Notes: generated by a model not told the origin, from the sequence alone. A DNA stretch of 64,000 nt from Rhodospirillales bacterium (GCA_028291405.1 JAQGID010000069.1:1-64000), one strand, 5' to 3'; shown: positions 26,405-35,294, counted from the first letter of the stretch. Made by a program: numbers and translations.

Positions 26405-27700
26405 ATGGCCGATCTCACGACGCGCTTCGCCGGGTTCAAATCGCCGAATCCGTTCTGGCTTGCCTCGGCGCCGCCGACCGACAAGGCCTACAACATCGTG
26501 CGCGCCTTCAAGGCGGGTTGGGGCGGCGTCGTCTGGAAGACGCTCGGCGAGGATCCGCCGGTCGTCAATACCTGCTCGCGCTACGGGGCGACCTCGTACA
26601 AGGGCAACCGCGTCGCCGGCTTCAGCAACATCGAGCTGATCACCGACCGGCCGCTGGCGATCAATCTCCAGGAGATCAAAGAGGTCAAGCGCGACTGGCC
26701 GGACCGCGCGCTCGTGGTCTCGCTGATGGTGCCGTGCGACGAGGAGAGCTGGAAGCGCATCCTTGCCGCAGTCGAGGAGACCGACGCCGACGGCGTCGAG
26801 CTCAACTTCGGCTGCCCGCACGGCATGTCCGAACGCGGCATGGGCTCGGCGGTCGGCCAGGTGCCGGAATACATCGAGATGGTGACGCGCTGGTGCAAGC
26901 AACACACGCGGATGCCGGTCATCGTCAAGCTGACGCCAAACGTCACCAGCATCCTCGGCCCCGCCCGGGCCGCGGTGCGCGGCGGCGCCGACGCGGTGAG
27001 CCTGATCAACACGGTCAACTCGATCGTCAGTGTCGACCTCGATCTGATGGCGCCCGAGCCGGTGGTCGACGGCAAGGGGACGCATGCCGGCTATTGCGGC
27101 CCGGCGGTCAAGCCGATCGCGCTCCATATGGTCGCCGAGATCGCCCGCGACCCGGAATGCCGCGGCATCCCGATCTCCGGCATCGGCGGCATAGAGAGCT
27201 GGCGCGACGCTGCCGAGTTCATCGCGCTCGGCGCCGGCACGGTGCAGGTCTGCACGGCGGCGATGCATTATGGTTTCCGCATCGTCGACGATCTGAAGGA
27301 CGGGCTGGCGCGCTGGATGGCGACCAAATCCTATGCCGGCATTGAGGATTTCAGCGGCCGCGCCGTCGCCAATGTGCGCGACTGGCAATACCTGAACCTC
27401 GAATACAAGACGATCGCCGCGATCGACCAGGAGCTCTGCATCAAATGCGGCCTGTGCCACATCGCCTGCGAGGATACGGCGCATCAGGCGATTGCGTCCT
27501 TGCGCAACGGGGGCGGGCGGCGCTACGAGGTAATCGCAGGAGAATGCGTCGGCTGCAACCTCTGCATGCATGTCTGTCCGGTCGACGGCTGTATCACGAT
27601 GCAGCGCGCCGACGACGGCAGTCGCGAGCGCAACTGGACGCAGCATCCCAACAACCCGATGGCCGTCGGGGCATCGCCGGTCGATGGCGCCGCGGAGTAG
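26405..27700 (+). CDS. preA: NAD-dependent dihydropyrimidine dehydrogenase, catalytic subunit PreA
   Basis: The 431-residue protein has an FMN-binding dihydroorotate-dehydrogenase-like barrel with ELNFGCPHGMSERGMG. C137 in that loop corresponds to the catalytic acid of dihydropyrimidine dehydrogenase (C671 of the pig enzyme). Two 4Fe-4S motifs follow at the C-terminus, CIKCGLCHIAC and CVGCNLCMHVCP. It reduces uracil and thymine to the dihydro forms, the first step of the pathway. GGGGAGA precedes the ATG. It forms an operon with preT upstream and the carbamoylase gene 11 bases downstream. Confidence 0.94.
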   Translation: MADLTTRFAGFKSPNPFWLASAPPTDKAYNIVRAFKAGWGGVVWKTLGEDPPVVNTCSRYGATSYKGNRVAGFSNIELITDRPLAINLQEIKEVKRDWPDRALVVSLMVPCDEESWKRILAAVEETDADGVELNFGCPHGMSERGMGSAVGQVPEYIEMVTRWCKQHTRMPVIVKLTPNVTSILGPARAAVRGGADAVSLINTVNSIVSVDLDLMAPEPVVDGKGTHAGYCGPAVKPIALHMVAEIARDPECRGIPISGIGGIESWRDAAEFIALGAGTVQVCTAAMHYGFRIVDDLKDGLARWMATKSYAGIEDFSGRAVANVRDWQYLNLEYKTIAAIDQELCIKCGLCHIACEDTAHQAIASLRNGGGRRYEVIAGECVGCNLCMHVCPVDGCITMQRADDGSRERNWTQHPNNPMAVGASPVDGAAE

Positions 27701-27711
27701 GCGAGGGCAGC

Positions 27712-28959
27712 ATGGCACACCCGGCCAACATCCAAGTCAACTGCGACCGCCTGTGGGACTCCCTGATGGAGATGGCGAAGATCGGCGCGACGGCCAAGGG
27801 CGGCTCGAAGCGCTTGGCGCTCTCCGACCTCGACAAGGAGGGCCGCGATCTCTTCGTCTCGTGGTGCAAGGCGGCGGGTTGTACCGTCACGGTCGACCGC
27901 ATGGGCAATATCTTCGCGCGCCGCCCCGGCCGTCTTGCCGATCTCCCGCCGGTCGTCACCGGCAGCCACCTCGATACCCAGCCGACCGGCGGCAAGTTCG
28001 ATGGGGTCTTCGGCGTCCTCGCCGGGCTCGAGGTGATCCGCACGCTCAACGATTCCGGCTACGAAACCGACGCGCCGCTCGAGGTCGCGGTGTGGACCAA
28101 TGAAGAGGGCTCGCGCTTTGCGCCGGCGATGGTCGCATCGGGCGTCTTCGCCGGCGTCTTCACGGAGGAATACGGCCACAGCCGCGCCGACCTCGACGGC
28201 AAGACGATCGGCGCCGAGCTCGAGCGCATCGGCTATCTCGGCGACCAGCCGACCGGCGGCCGTCCCTTCCGCGCCTTCTTCGAGGCGCATATCGAGCAGG
28301 GCCCGATCCTCGAGGCGACCAGCAAGACGATCGGCGTCGTCCAGGGCATCCAGGGCATGCGCTGGTTCGAGGTGACGCTGACGGGTGCCGAGAGCCACGC
28401 CGGCACGACTCCCATGGACCGCCGCAAGGACGCGATGCTGGGTTGCGCCCGCATCGTCGACCGCGTCAACAAGATCGCTCTCGACCATGCGCCGGGGGTC
28501 TCGACGGTCGGCTTGGTGCAGGTCAGCCCGAACTCGCGCAACACCATTCCCGGCAGCGTCTTCTTCAGCGTCGACCTGCGCCATCCCAGCGACGCGGTGC
28601 TGGCGACGATGACCGACGAGCTCAACGCTCTCGTCGCCGAGATCTGCGCCGGCCTCGGCCTCACCGGCGAGTGCAAAGAGATCTGGTCATCGCCGGCCGT
28701 CCATTACGACGAGGCTTGCATAGCCGCGGTGCGCCAGGCGGCTTCCGAGCTCGGCTATCCGCACCGCGACATCGTCTCGGGCGCCGGCCACGACGCGGGC
28801 TACATCAACCGCGTCGCGCCGACCGCGATGGTCTTCGTGCCTTGTGCCGATGGCATCAGCCATAACGAGATCGAGAGCGCGACGCGCGAGGACCTCGCCG
28901 CCGGCTGCAACGTGCTGCTGCGGGCGATGCTCGCGCAGGCGGCGGCCGAGACGCGATGA
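27712..28959 (+). CDS. Zn-dependent N-carbamoyl-beta-amino acid amidohydrolase (M20 family)
   Basis: The 415-residue protein belongs to the allantoate deiminase/N-carbamoyl amino acid hydrolase group of M20 enzymes. Metal-ligand motifs are TGSHLDTQPTGGKFDG, NEEGSRF, EAHIEQGPILE and the C-terminal CADGISHNE; GAESHAGTTPM is the dimer-domain signature. In this operon its job should be beta-ureidopropionase, cleaving N-carbamoyl-beta-alanine to beta-alanine, CO2 and ammonia. An L-carbamoylase or allantoate role cannot be excluded from sequence. Its stop overlaps the ATPase start (ATGA). Confidence 0.9.
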   Translation: MAHPANIQVNCDRLWDSLMEMAKIGATAKGGSKRLALSDLDKEGRDLFVSWCKAAGCTVTVDRMGNIFARRPGRLADLPPVVTGSHLDTQPTGGKFDGVFGVLAGLEVIRTLNDSGYETDAPLEVAVWTNEEGSRFAPAMVASGVFAGVFTEEYGHSRADLDGKTIGAELERIGYLGDQPTGGRPFRAFFEAHIEQGPILEATSKTIGVVQGIQGMRWFEVTLTGAESHAGTTPMDRRKDAMLGCARIVDRVNKIALDHAPGVSTVGLVQVSPNSRNTIPGSVFFSVDLRHPSDAVLATMTDELNALVAEICAGLGLTGECKEIWSSPAVHYDEACIAAVRQAASELGYPHRDIVSGAGHDAGYINRVAPTAMVFVPCADGISHNEIESATREDLAAGCNVLLRAMLAQAAAETR

Positions 28960-29786
28960 CGGTGCTCGAGGCGACGAGTTCCGTCGCGTCGGCACGCGAC
29001 CGTCCGGAACCGGCGGTCGAGATCTCGCATCTCAATCTGGTGTTCGGCGAGGGCAAGGCGGCGGTCCGCGCCCTGGCGGACGTCAACCTGACGATCGGCC
29101 GCGGCGAGTTCGTCTCGTTCATCGGCCCGTCCGGCTGCGGCAAGACGACTCTCATGCGCGTCGTCGCCGATCTCGAAAGCGCCGGCAGCGGCAGCGTCAA
29201 GGTCAACGGCGTCAGCCCGGCCGAGGCGCGTCTCGCCCGCGCCTACGGCTACGTCTTCCAGGCGCCGGCGCTTTACCCGTGGCGCAGCGTCCAACGCAAC
29301 ATTACCCTGCCGCTGGAGATCATGGGCGTCGACAGGGCGGAGCAGGCGCGCCGCGTCGCCCGAGTTCTCGACCTCGTCAATCTGACGGGCTTCGCGCGCA
29401 AGTTCCCCTGGCAGCTTTCCGGCGGCATGCAGCAGCGCGTCTCGATCGCCCGCGCCCTGTCCTTCGACCCGGCGCTGCTGCTGATGGACGAGCCCTTCGG
29501 CGCGCTCGATGAGATCATTCGCGATCATCTGAACGAGCAACTCCTGCGGCTCTGGGAGCGCACCCGCAAGACCGTGCTCTTCGTCACCCATTCGATCCCG
29601 GAGGCGGTGTTCCTCTCGACCAAGATCGTCGTGATGAGCCCGCGCCCGGGCCGTATTGCCGACGTCATCGACAGCGATCTGCCGCGCGAGCGCACCGTCG
29701 AAATTCGCGAGTCCCCCGAATTCATCAAGATCGCCCACCGCGTCCGCGCCGGCCTGCGTGCCGGGCATGGCGACGATGATGCTTGA
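28956..29786 (+). CDS. ABC transporter ATP-binding protein (pyrimidine importer)
   Basis: The 276-residue ATPase has Walker A (GPSGCGKTTL), the Q-loop (VFQAPALYPW), the signature LSGGMQQRVSIARAL, Walker B (LLLMDEPFGALDE) and the switch histidine (FVTHSIPEAVFLS). This is the SsuB/TauB/ThiZ subclass. It overlaps the carbamoylase gene by four bases and the next permease by up to 20, so it is made with the pyrimidine enzymes. It energises the two permeases that follow. Confidence 0.92.
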   Translation: MTVLEATSSVASARDRPEPAVEISHLNLVFGEGKAAVRALADVNLTIGRGEFVSFIGPSGCGKTTLMRVVADLESAGSGSVKVNGVSPAEARLARAYGYVFQAPALYPWRSVQRNITLPLEIMGVDRAEQARRVARVLDLVNLTGFARKFPWQLSGGMQQRVSIARALSFDPALLLMDEPFGALDEIIRDHLNEQLLRLWERTRKTVLFVTHSIPEAVFLSTKIVVMSPRPGRIADVIDSDLPRERTVEIRESPEFIKIAHRVRAGLRAGHGDDDA

Positions 29787-30699
29787 GATCGCGCGGCCAG
29801 GGACTCGCCACAATCCTTTCGCTCGCCTCGCCGCCGGGCGCATCTTGCCTGTGCTGGTCGTCAGCCTGGCACTCCTTGCGATCTGGTATGTCGCAACAAT
29901 CGGTCTGAACGCCCGCGGCGCCCTCGATCAGTACGAGCGCGACGAGCGAAACGACTGGACGATCGCCGAGTTGATCGCCGACACGATGCGCCAGGAGCGG
30001 CCGCTGCTGCCGGCGCCGCACCAGATTCTGGTCGAGCTGGACAAATCCGTGTTGCAGATCGCGCCGACCTCGCGCCGCAGCCTCGTCTATCACGGCTGGG
30101 TGACGCTCTCGGCGGCTTTCGTCGGCTTCGCGATGGGGACCTTGCTCGGTATCGTCCTTGCCATCGCCATCGTCCACGTGCCGGCGCTCGAGCACGCGCT
30201 GATGCCATGGATCATCGCCTCGCAGACAATCCCGATCCTGGCGATCGCGCCGATGATCATCGTCGTGCTCGGCTCGGTCGGTCTCGTCGGGTTGCTGCCG
30301 AAGGCGATCATCTCGGCGTACCTCTGCTTCTTCCCCGTGGCGATCGGCATGGTCAAGGGGCTGACCTCGCCCGACCCGCTGCAGCTCGACCTCATCCGGA
30401 CGTACAGCGCGACCGAGGGGCAGCTGTTCCGCAAGCTGCGCTTCCCCGCCGCGATTGCCTTCCTCTTCGCCAGTCTGAAAGTTGCGATTGCTTTGGCAAT
30501 CGTCGGGGCCATCGTCGGCGAGCTGCCGACCGGGGCGCAGGCCGGGCTTGGCGCACGCATGCTGTCGGGCTCGTATTACGGCCAGACGGTGCAGATCTGG
30601 GCGGCGCTGATCGTCGCGGCGATCGTCTCCGGACTCTCGATCGCCGCCGTCGGCCTCGCCGAGCGCGTCACCATGCGTGCGATGGGCAGTGCGCCGTGA
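29767..30699 (+). CDS. ABC transporter permease 1 (pyrimidine importer)
   Basis: The 310-residue inner-membrane protein has an N-terminal helix (ILPVLVVSLALLAIWYVATIGL), a hydrophilic stretch of about 50 residues (RDERNDWTIAELIADTMRQERP), then five or so helices with the EAA loop (YSATEGQLFRKLRFPAAIAFLFASLKVAIA). It is longer than typical SsuC-type permeases because of that periplasmic stretch. The start may be the ATG at 29767, 29776 or 29779, all inside the ATPase gene, and no ribosome site decides between them. It ends in a GTGA overlap with the second permease. Confidence 0.87.
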   Translation: MATMMLEIARPGTRHNPFARLAAGRILPVLVVSLALLAIWYVATIGLNARGALDQYERDERNDWTIAELIADTMRQERPLLPAPHQILVELDKSVLQIAPTSRRSLVYHGWVTLSAAFVGFAMGTLLGIVLAIAIVHVPALEHALMPWIIASQTIPILAIAPMIIVVLGSVGLVGLLPKAIISAYLCFFPVAIGMVKGLTSPDPLQLDLIRTYSATEGQLFRKLRFPAAIAFLFASLKVAIALAIVGAIVGELPTGAQAGLGARMLSGSYYGQTVQIWAALIVAAIVSGLSIAAVGLAERVTMRAMGSAP

Positions 30700-31799
30700 A
30701 GCGCAACGCGATCATTACTGTCGTCGCAGGCCTGATCGCGTTGTTCCTCCCGCTCGGCGCCGCCGGCAGCTTCCTCGCGCATCCGCTCGCCCTCGCGCTG
30801 TGGCTCGTCGCGATCGCCGCTGCTGTTGCGCCGCAGCTTCGCGCCCTCGGCCCAGCTGCTGTCGCGATCCTGACGACCATCAGCACCGCTCTCGGCGCCG
30901 CTGCGCTCTACCGGCTGATCCTGGCCGGCGCGATCGGCAGCGACGCGCTCGGCATCTGGGTCGGCACGATCCTGCTCTGCCTCATGCTATGGCGTACACT
31001 GCAGCACATCGCCGCCCTATGCGCCGCGACGCGCGGCACCGCCATCCGCCTCGCAGCGCCCATTCTCGTCGGGCTTTGGGCGTTGATCCTCTGGCAGATC
31101 ATCACCGTCGGCTTCGCGATCCCCGGCGTCCTGCTGCCGCCGCCGAGCGAGATCGGCGTCGCGATCGCCGCATCGCTGCCGGTGCTCGGCGTCGACTTCA
31201 TGCAGACCTTCGTGCGCTCGATGATCCCGGGCTACGTCATCGGCTGCGGCGCCGGGCTCGTCGTCGGCATCCTCGTCGACCGCGTGCCGTTCCTGCAGCG
31301 CGGCTTGCTGCCGATCGGCAATCTCGCCAGCGCCCTGCCGATCATCGGGATCGCCCCGATCATGGTGATGTGGTTCGGTTTCGACTGGCAGTCGAAGGCG
31401 GCAGTCGTCGCGGTGATGACCTTCTTCCCGATGCTCGTCAACGTCATTGCCGGCCTCGATGCGCTCGGCCGCGTCGAGCACGACCTCATGCGGACCTATG
31501 CCGCGAGCTACGGCCAGACGCTGCTCCGGGCGCGGTTGCCGGCGGCGCTGCCCTTCATCTTCAACGCGCTCAAGATCAATTCCACCCTGGCGCTGATCGG
31601 GGCCATCGTCGCCGAGTTCTTCGGGACGCCGATCTACGGCATGGGGTTCCGCATCTCGACGGCGGCGGGACGCATGGACATCGCCTTGGTCTGGGCGACG
31701 GTCGCGGTGGCGGCGCTGAGCGGGTCTGCCGCTTATGGTGCGATCGCCGTCATCGAGCGGAGCCTGACCTTCTGGCACCCCTCGCTGCGTAAAGCCTGA
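30696..31799 (+). CDS. ABC transporter permease 2 with N-terminal membrane extension (pyrimidine importer)
   Basis: The 367-residue protein starts at a GTG (30696) overlapping the previous stop. Residues 1-115 form an extra block with about four hydrophobic segments. The usual permease domain follows, with LPPPSEIGVAIAASLP and the EAA loop YAASYGQTLLRARLPAALPFIFNALKINS. The core is related to SsuC/ThiX-type permeases. It pairs with permease 1. The extra N-terminal membrane block is about 100 residues beyond the usual family size. Confidence 0.87.
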   Translation: MKRNAIITVVAGLIALFLPLGAAGSFLAHPLALALWLVAIAAAVAPQLRALGPAAVAILTTISTALGAAALYRLILAGAIGSDALGIWVGTILLCLMLWRTLQHIAALCAATRGTAIRLAAPILVGLWALILWQIITVGFAIPGVLLPPPSEIGVAIAASLPVLGVDFMQTFVRSMIPGYVIGCGAGLVVGILVDRVPFLQRGLLPIGNLASALPIIGIAPIMVMWFGFDWQSKAAVVAVMTFFPMLVNVIAGLDALGRVEHDLMRTYAASYGQTLLRARLPAALPFIFNALKINSTLALIGAIVAEFFGTPIYGMGFRISTAAGRMDIALVWATVAVAALSGSAAYGAIAVIERSLTFWHPSLRKA

Positions 31800-31833
31800 G
31801 GAGCCACCCGAGTTTACAAACAAGGAGGATAAA

Positions 31834-32859
31834 ATGCGGAGACTGGCGGGATACGGGGCGGCCGTCGCGATGTTCGCGGCGACGGGGATGGCGCGGGCAG
31901 CGGAGCCGGTGACGGTGCAGCTGAAATGGGTGGCCCAGGCGCAGTTCGCCGGCTACTACGTCGCCAAGGACAAGGGCTACTACAAGGACGCCGGCCTCGA
32001 CGTCACGATCAAGGCGGGCGGACCGGATGTGGCGCCGGTACAGATCCTCGCTGCCGGCGGCGCCGACGTCGTCGTCGACTGGCTGCCCGACGCGCTGGCG
32101 GCGCGCGAAAAGGGCGTCAAGCTCGTCAATGTCTCGCAGACCTTCCAGCGCTCCGGCCTCGAGCTCACCTGCACCAAGGCGAGCGGCATCAAGACGCCGA
32201 AGGACTTCCCCGGCCATACGCTGGGCGTCTGGTTCTCCGGCAACGAGTATCCGTTCCTTGCCTGGATGGCCAAGCTCGGCATCCCGACCGACGGCAGCCC
32301 CAAGGGCGTCAAGGTGCTGAAGCAGGGCTTCAACGTCGATCCGCTGCTGCAGAAGCAGGCGCAGTGCATCTCGACGATGACGTATAACGAGTATTGGCAG
32401 GTGATCGACGGCGGTTTCAAGCCGGCCGATCTCACCGTCTTCAAATACTCCGACGAGGGCGTCGCGACTCTCGAGGACGGGCTCTACGCCAATGGCGACA
32501 AGCTCGGCGACGGCCGCTTCGTCGACAAGCTCGCCCGTTTCGTCGCTGCATCGGACCGCGGCTGGGACTGGGCCTCGAAGCACACCGACGAGGCGGCAAT
32601 GATCGTGCTCGACAACGACACGACCGGCGCACAGACCGAAAAGCATCAGAAGCGGATGATGAAGGAGATCGTCAAGCTCTTCGCCGATTCGAAGAACCCG
32701 CTCGGCTATCTCAATCCGGACGACTTCGATGCGACGGTCACGGTGCTGCTGTCGTCGCAGTCCGATCCGGTGATCACCAAGAAGCCCGAAGGCGCCTGGA
32801 CCGGCGCCGTCTTCCAGGCCTCGAAGAAGTACTGGGATCCGGCGAAGGCGACGAACTGA
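31834..32859 (+). CDS. ABC transporter substrate-binding protein (THI5/NMT1-like, pyrimidine importer)
   Basis: The 341-residue secreted protein has a signal peptide ending near ARAAEP and opens with VTVQLKWVAQAQFAGYYVAKDKGYYKDAGLDVTI. That is the hallmark of THI5/ThiY/RibY-like binding proteins for pyrimidine-type or related ring ligands. AAGGAGG lies before the ATG. As last gene of the operon with preTA and the carbamoylase, it most likely binds uracil, thymine, a nucleoside or a dihydropyrimidine. A hairpin follows the gene. Confidence 0.88.
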   Translation: MRRLAGYGAAVAMFAATGMARAAEPVTVQLKWVAQAQFAGYYVAKDKGYYKDAGLDVTIKAGGPDVAPVQILAAGGADVVVDWLPDALAAREKGVKLVNVSQTFQRSGLELTCTKASGIKTPKDFPGHTLGVWFSGNEYPFLAWMAKLGIPTDGSPKGVKVLKQGFNVDPLLQKQAQCISTMTYNEYWQVIDGGFKPADLTVFKYSDEGVATLEDGLYANGDKLGDGRFVDKLARFVAASDRGWDWASKHTDEAAMIVLDNDTTGAQTEKHQKRMMKEIVKLFADSKNPLGYLNPDDFDATVTVLLSSQSDPVITKKPEGAWTGAVFQASKKYWDPAKATN

Positions 32860-32870
32860 CGCAAGGCCGC

Positions 32871-32896
32871 GGGGAGGGGAGTCAACCACCCTCCCC
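32871..32896 (+). terminator. Hairpin after the pyrimidine operon
   Basis: GGGGAGGG at 32871-32878 pairs perfectly with CCCTCCCC at 32889-32896 across a 10-base loop, starting 12 bases after the stop of the binding-protein gene. It lacks a strong T-run, so termination may be partial. It marks the probable end of the preT-preA-carbamoylase-ABC operon. Confidence 0.5.
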
Positions 32897-32933
32897 GTCC
32901 GACCACGGTGTCAGACGCTCGAAGCCCCTCGTT

Positions 32934-33101
32934 CTAGCGAAGCTCTTCGACGATGTGGTTGATCAGCGACCGCTCCGTCGTCCGCGGCGTCTGCGGTTGC
33001 CGGAAGGTCGCCGTGACGGCGGCGCCTTCGATGACGAGAATGACCAACAAGGCGAGCAAAGCCGCTACCGCCGCCGGACGTTCGATCGAATCATTTGCCA
33101 T
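32934..33101 (-). CDS. Small single-pass membrane protein, hypothetical
   Basis: A 55-residue frame begins MANDSIERPAAVAALLALLV and ends NHIVEELR. It has one hydrophobic helix (AAVAALLALLVILVIEGAAV) and a charged C-terminal tail. A strong ribosome site, GAGGGGG, lies seven bases before the ATG at 33101. I do not recognise a family. It is convergent with the pyrimidine importer operon. Confidence 0.55.
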   Translation of the reverse strand: MANDSIERPAAVAALLALLVILVIEGAAVTATFRQPQTPRTTERSLINHIVEELR

Positions 33102-33222
33102 GCCGAATCCCCCTCATCGACGATGAGTACAAACTCGTAACGGGGAAATCGTTCCGGGGTTCCGTGGCGAAGACACTTTGTTGACATATTCTCCCGCCGG
33201 TTGCTGCGGGCAATCGGCGAGA

Positions 33223-33378
33223 TCACGGCAGCGACGCCTTCAGCTCCGCGATCGTCGCGGGCGTGCTGTATTCCGCTTGCCCGACTCTGACCGGGCGGCA
33301 CACGCAGGCGTCGAGCAAGAGCATCAGCGAGATTGCGCTGAGAACCATCACGTTCCGATAGGCCAATCGATTGTTCAT
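33223..33378 (-). CDS. Small secreted or lipoprotein-like peptide, hypothetical
   Basis: A 51-residue frame begins MNNRLAYRNVMVLSAISLML and continues LLDACVCRP, a signal sequence followed by an imperfect lipobox (L-D-A-C). GGGAGGCGAC precedes the ATG at 33378. The mature part is only about 25 residues. The family is not recognised. Bases between it and 33101 show nothing. Confidence 0.45.
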   Translation of the reverse strand: MNNRLAYRNVMVLSAISLMLLLDACVCRPVRVGQAEYSTPATIAELKASLP

Positions 33379-33702
33379 GTCGCCTCCCGCTGGCGTCCCG
33401 CCAAATCGCTGATATGAGATAGGGGCAATGCGCGTGACACATCCCCAAAGGCGCAACCCGATGCAAACGAGCAATTCCGGTGGCTGTTCCGGGACACACA
33501 ACCGGAAATAGCGCCAGATCCCGCTGACCGCAGCAAACACCCATGAACCGACCGATCTCTTCCTCACATAGGTTGGTGCGGCCCCTGCGGTCCGTTGTTA
33601 GGTTCCGCTAGCCGGCGCCATGGTCGTCGGCCCTAGCAGTACGAAGATCCCCAAGACGCTGAAGGGGGCTCGTGCGCGCCTCGGAAAAAACGCGAGCGCG
33701 AC
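33379..33702. other. 324-bp intergenic region
   Basis: No convincing gene, repeat or clear promoter is visible. Frames here are short and lack ribosome sites. The region separates the small leftward gene from the rightward 73-residue protein gene, so promoters for both should lie within it. Confidence 0.4.
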
Positions 33703-33924
33703 ATGAGATCGGTCGAAATCCGCCTCCTGACCAGAAATCTTTCCCGAGAGCTCATCGCCATGCGGGAGTGGCTGGATCGCGCGGGCTTCGAGCCTTCGCA
33801 GTTCACCTACAACGCCAATCGCAACGGCTCGGAGGTCTTGGTCCACGTGACCTTCACGATGGAGCGCGAGGCCGCGACATTCGCCGAAAGCTTTTGCGGC
33901 GTCTTGGTGACCCCAGCCGGCTAG
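33703..33924 (+). CDS. Small conserved-looking hypothetical protein
   Basis: The 73-residue protein (MRSVEIRLLTRNLSRELIAM...) has no signal or membrane segment and looks like a small alpha/beta fold: helix RELIAMREWLDRAGFEPSQF, strands VLVHVTFTMEREAATFAESF. I recall similar small alphaproteobacterial proteins of unknown function with MREWLD and EA.AFA blocks. No strong ribosome site precedes the ATG. It is convergent with the UbiE-like methyltransferase gene 16 bases away. Confidence 0.6.
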   Translation: MRSVEIRLLTRNLSRELIAMREWLDRAGFEPSQFTYNANRNGSEVLVHVTFTMEREAATFAESFCGVLVTPAG

Positions 33925-33939
33925 TCGGGGGCTAGCAGC

Positions 33940-34659
33940 TCAGTTGCGCTTGCGTGCGGTGAAGCTACGGAAGATGTCGAAATACCGCTCGCCGCGGACC
34001 TCCTCGAAGCCGCAGCGGCGGAGAGCCGCGGTCACCGCCGCCGGGTCGACGCCGTTGGCGATCGTCTCCCAGTGGTAGATCATGAGCGACCTTGTCTCCG
34101 CGCGGCGGGCGACGACCCGCTGGATCGACGGGGCGAGATACGCGAAGTGCCGCGAGAAGAGGGCGCGGCTGAGCGGCCCCGTCGGCTTGCTCAGCTCGAG
34201 CAGCAGCAAGGTCGCACCGGCCCGCATGACGCGGTGAAACTCGCCGAACAGCCGGTCGATGTCGCCGATGTGGCGCAGCGCGTAGCCCATCGACAGGAAA
34301 TCGATACTCTCCTCGGCGATCGGCAATGACTCGGCAGTGCTTTGCACCACGCCGATCCCGATCTTGTCGCGCGCGATCTCGAGCATCGCCTCGCTGAGAT
34401 CGACGCCGACGATCGCCTCGGCGCCACCGGCCAGCCTCATCGCCTCCTTGGCGAGAAGGCCGGTGCCGACCGCGACGTCGAGGACTCGCAGGCCCGGCCG
34501 CAGCCCGGCCCGCCGCAGGCAGCGGCGCCGGTACCATGACCCGGAGCCGAGCGAGAAGATCTGATTGAAGCGGTCGTAGACAGGCGCCGTCTCGTTGAAG
34601 AGATCGCGAACCGGTCTCGCGCCTCCGATCGGCTGGTCGTCTTCCCTGAGCATAGACAT
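33940..34659 (-). CDS. UbiE/COQ5-like class I SAM-dependent methyltransferase
   Basis: The 239-residue protein starts near a V-R-D-L-F-N-E-T-A-P-V-Y-D-R-F-N block resembling UbiE. It has SAM motif I (VLDVAVGTGLLAKEA), then VGVDLSEAMLEIARDK and STAESLPIAEESIDFLSMGYALRHIGDI, and C-terminal features of the family. UbiE enzymes methylate the quinone ring in ubiquinone or menaquinone synthesis. Divergence at the GTGD motif (here VGTGL) means another acceptor is possible. The ATG at 34659 has GGAGG eight bases upstream. Confidence 0.85.
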   Translation of the reverse strand: MSMLREDDQPIGGARPVRDLFNETAPVYDRFNQIFSLGSGSWYRRRCLRRAGLRPGLRVLDVAVGTGLLAKEAMRLAGGAEAIVGVDLSEAMLEIARDKIGIGVVQSTAESLPIAEESIDFLSMGYALRHIGDIDRLFGEFHRVMRAGATLLLLELSKPTGPLSRALFSRHFAYLAPSIQRVVARRAETRSLMIYHWETIANGVDPAAVTAALRRCGFEEVRGERYFDIFRSFTARKRN

Positions 34660-34662
34660 CAA

Positions 34663-35027
34663 TTCATCCTCCGTCCGTAGTCTCGCCGGACAAGGACGGC
34701 GCGGGCAAGCGCCGTGCGGGAAGAGAATTGATTGGGACGCGACCTACAGCTGATGGCGCGTAATTCTTGGCCGCTGCCTCGCCGGGATTGCACCCTCGCG
34801 CAGATTGCACATTCGCCGCTTGCAAAATTATTTTACATAGATTAACCATATCAATCGACGATTTGGTTAATGCGAGAATCGACAATCGCGAGTGACCATG
34901 CCCCGGTCAAGAGGGCAGACGGACTCGATCCGGGACGATGAACTCGGGGTAAGCACGAGCGTGGTTGGGCGGCTGCCGGCGCAGTCGGACGCGGCACCGC
35001 AAGGCGCGGCTTTGTCGGAGAGCGACC
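34663..35027. other. 365-bp intergenic region with AT-rich promoter zone
   Basis: No supported gene. Bases 34818-34860 are the AT-rich part (TTGCAAAATTATTTTACATA). Reading left, TTGATA is followed 17 bases later by ATAATT, a plausible promoter for the methyltransferase. Reading right, TTGCAA with TAACCA at 17 bases is a weaker one for the small gene at 35028. Confidence 0.45.
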
Positions 35028-35213
35028 ATGGCAGACATGGTGAGTGTCACCCAAGAAACGGCGCAGACCTTGGTCGAGCGGTACGGCAGAAACGCCATGG
35101 TCCATGTCGAGGACCAGGTGAAGGTTGCGCTCAAGAGGTCCGATTGGATCTCGGTGAGATCGTGGCGCGCCGTCGGCTCCGAGATCGCCAGGCAGTTTCG
35201 CATTCCAGGGTAA
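35028..35213 (+). CDS. Small helical hypothetical protein
   Basis: The 61-residue soluble protein (MADMVSVTQETAQTLVERYG...) is predicted to be three short helices, with VHVEDQVKVALKRSDWISVRSWRAVGSEI in the middle. This resembles a group of small alphaproteobacterial proteins of unknown function that share an A..YG..A..H......A....D..S...W pattern. CGGAGAG lies seven bases before the ATG. A strong hairpin follows the gene. Confidence 0.6.
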   Translation: MADMVSVTQETAQTLVERYGRNAMVHVEDQVKVALKRSDWISVRSWRAVGSEIARQFRIPG

Positions 35214-35264
35214 TCTGCTCCGATCGTTTGATCCTCCCCGATCAAAAAGGGCGCCTGGAGAACT

Positions 35265-35294
35265 GAGGACGGCCGCGCGCTCGCGGCCGTCCTC
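35265..35294. terminator. Bidirectional hairpin terminator
   Basis: GAGGACGGCCGCG at 35265-35277 pairs perfectly with CGCGGCCGTCCTC at 35282-35294 across a four-base loop. It lies between two convergent genes (35213 and 35309) and is followed by pyrimidine-rich sequence on the plus strand. It probably ends transcription from both sides. Confidence 0.75.

Noticed and set aside
34664-34885. Minus-strand frame of 73 codons upstream of the UbiE-like gene
   Set aside because: No ribosome site, no recognisable fold, and it covers the likely promoter region.
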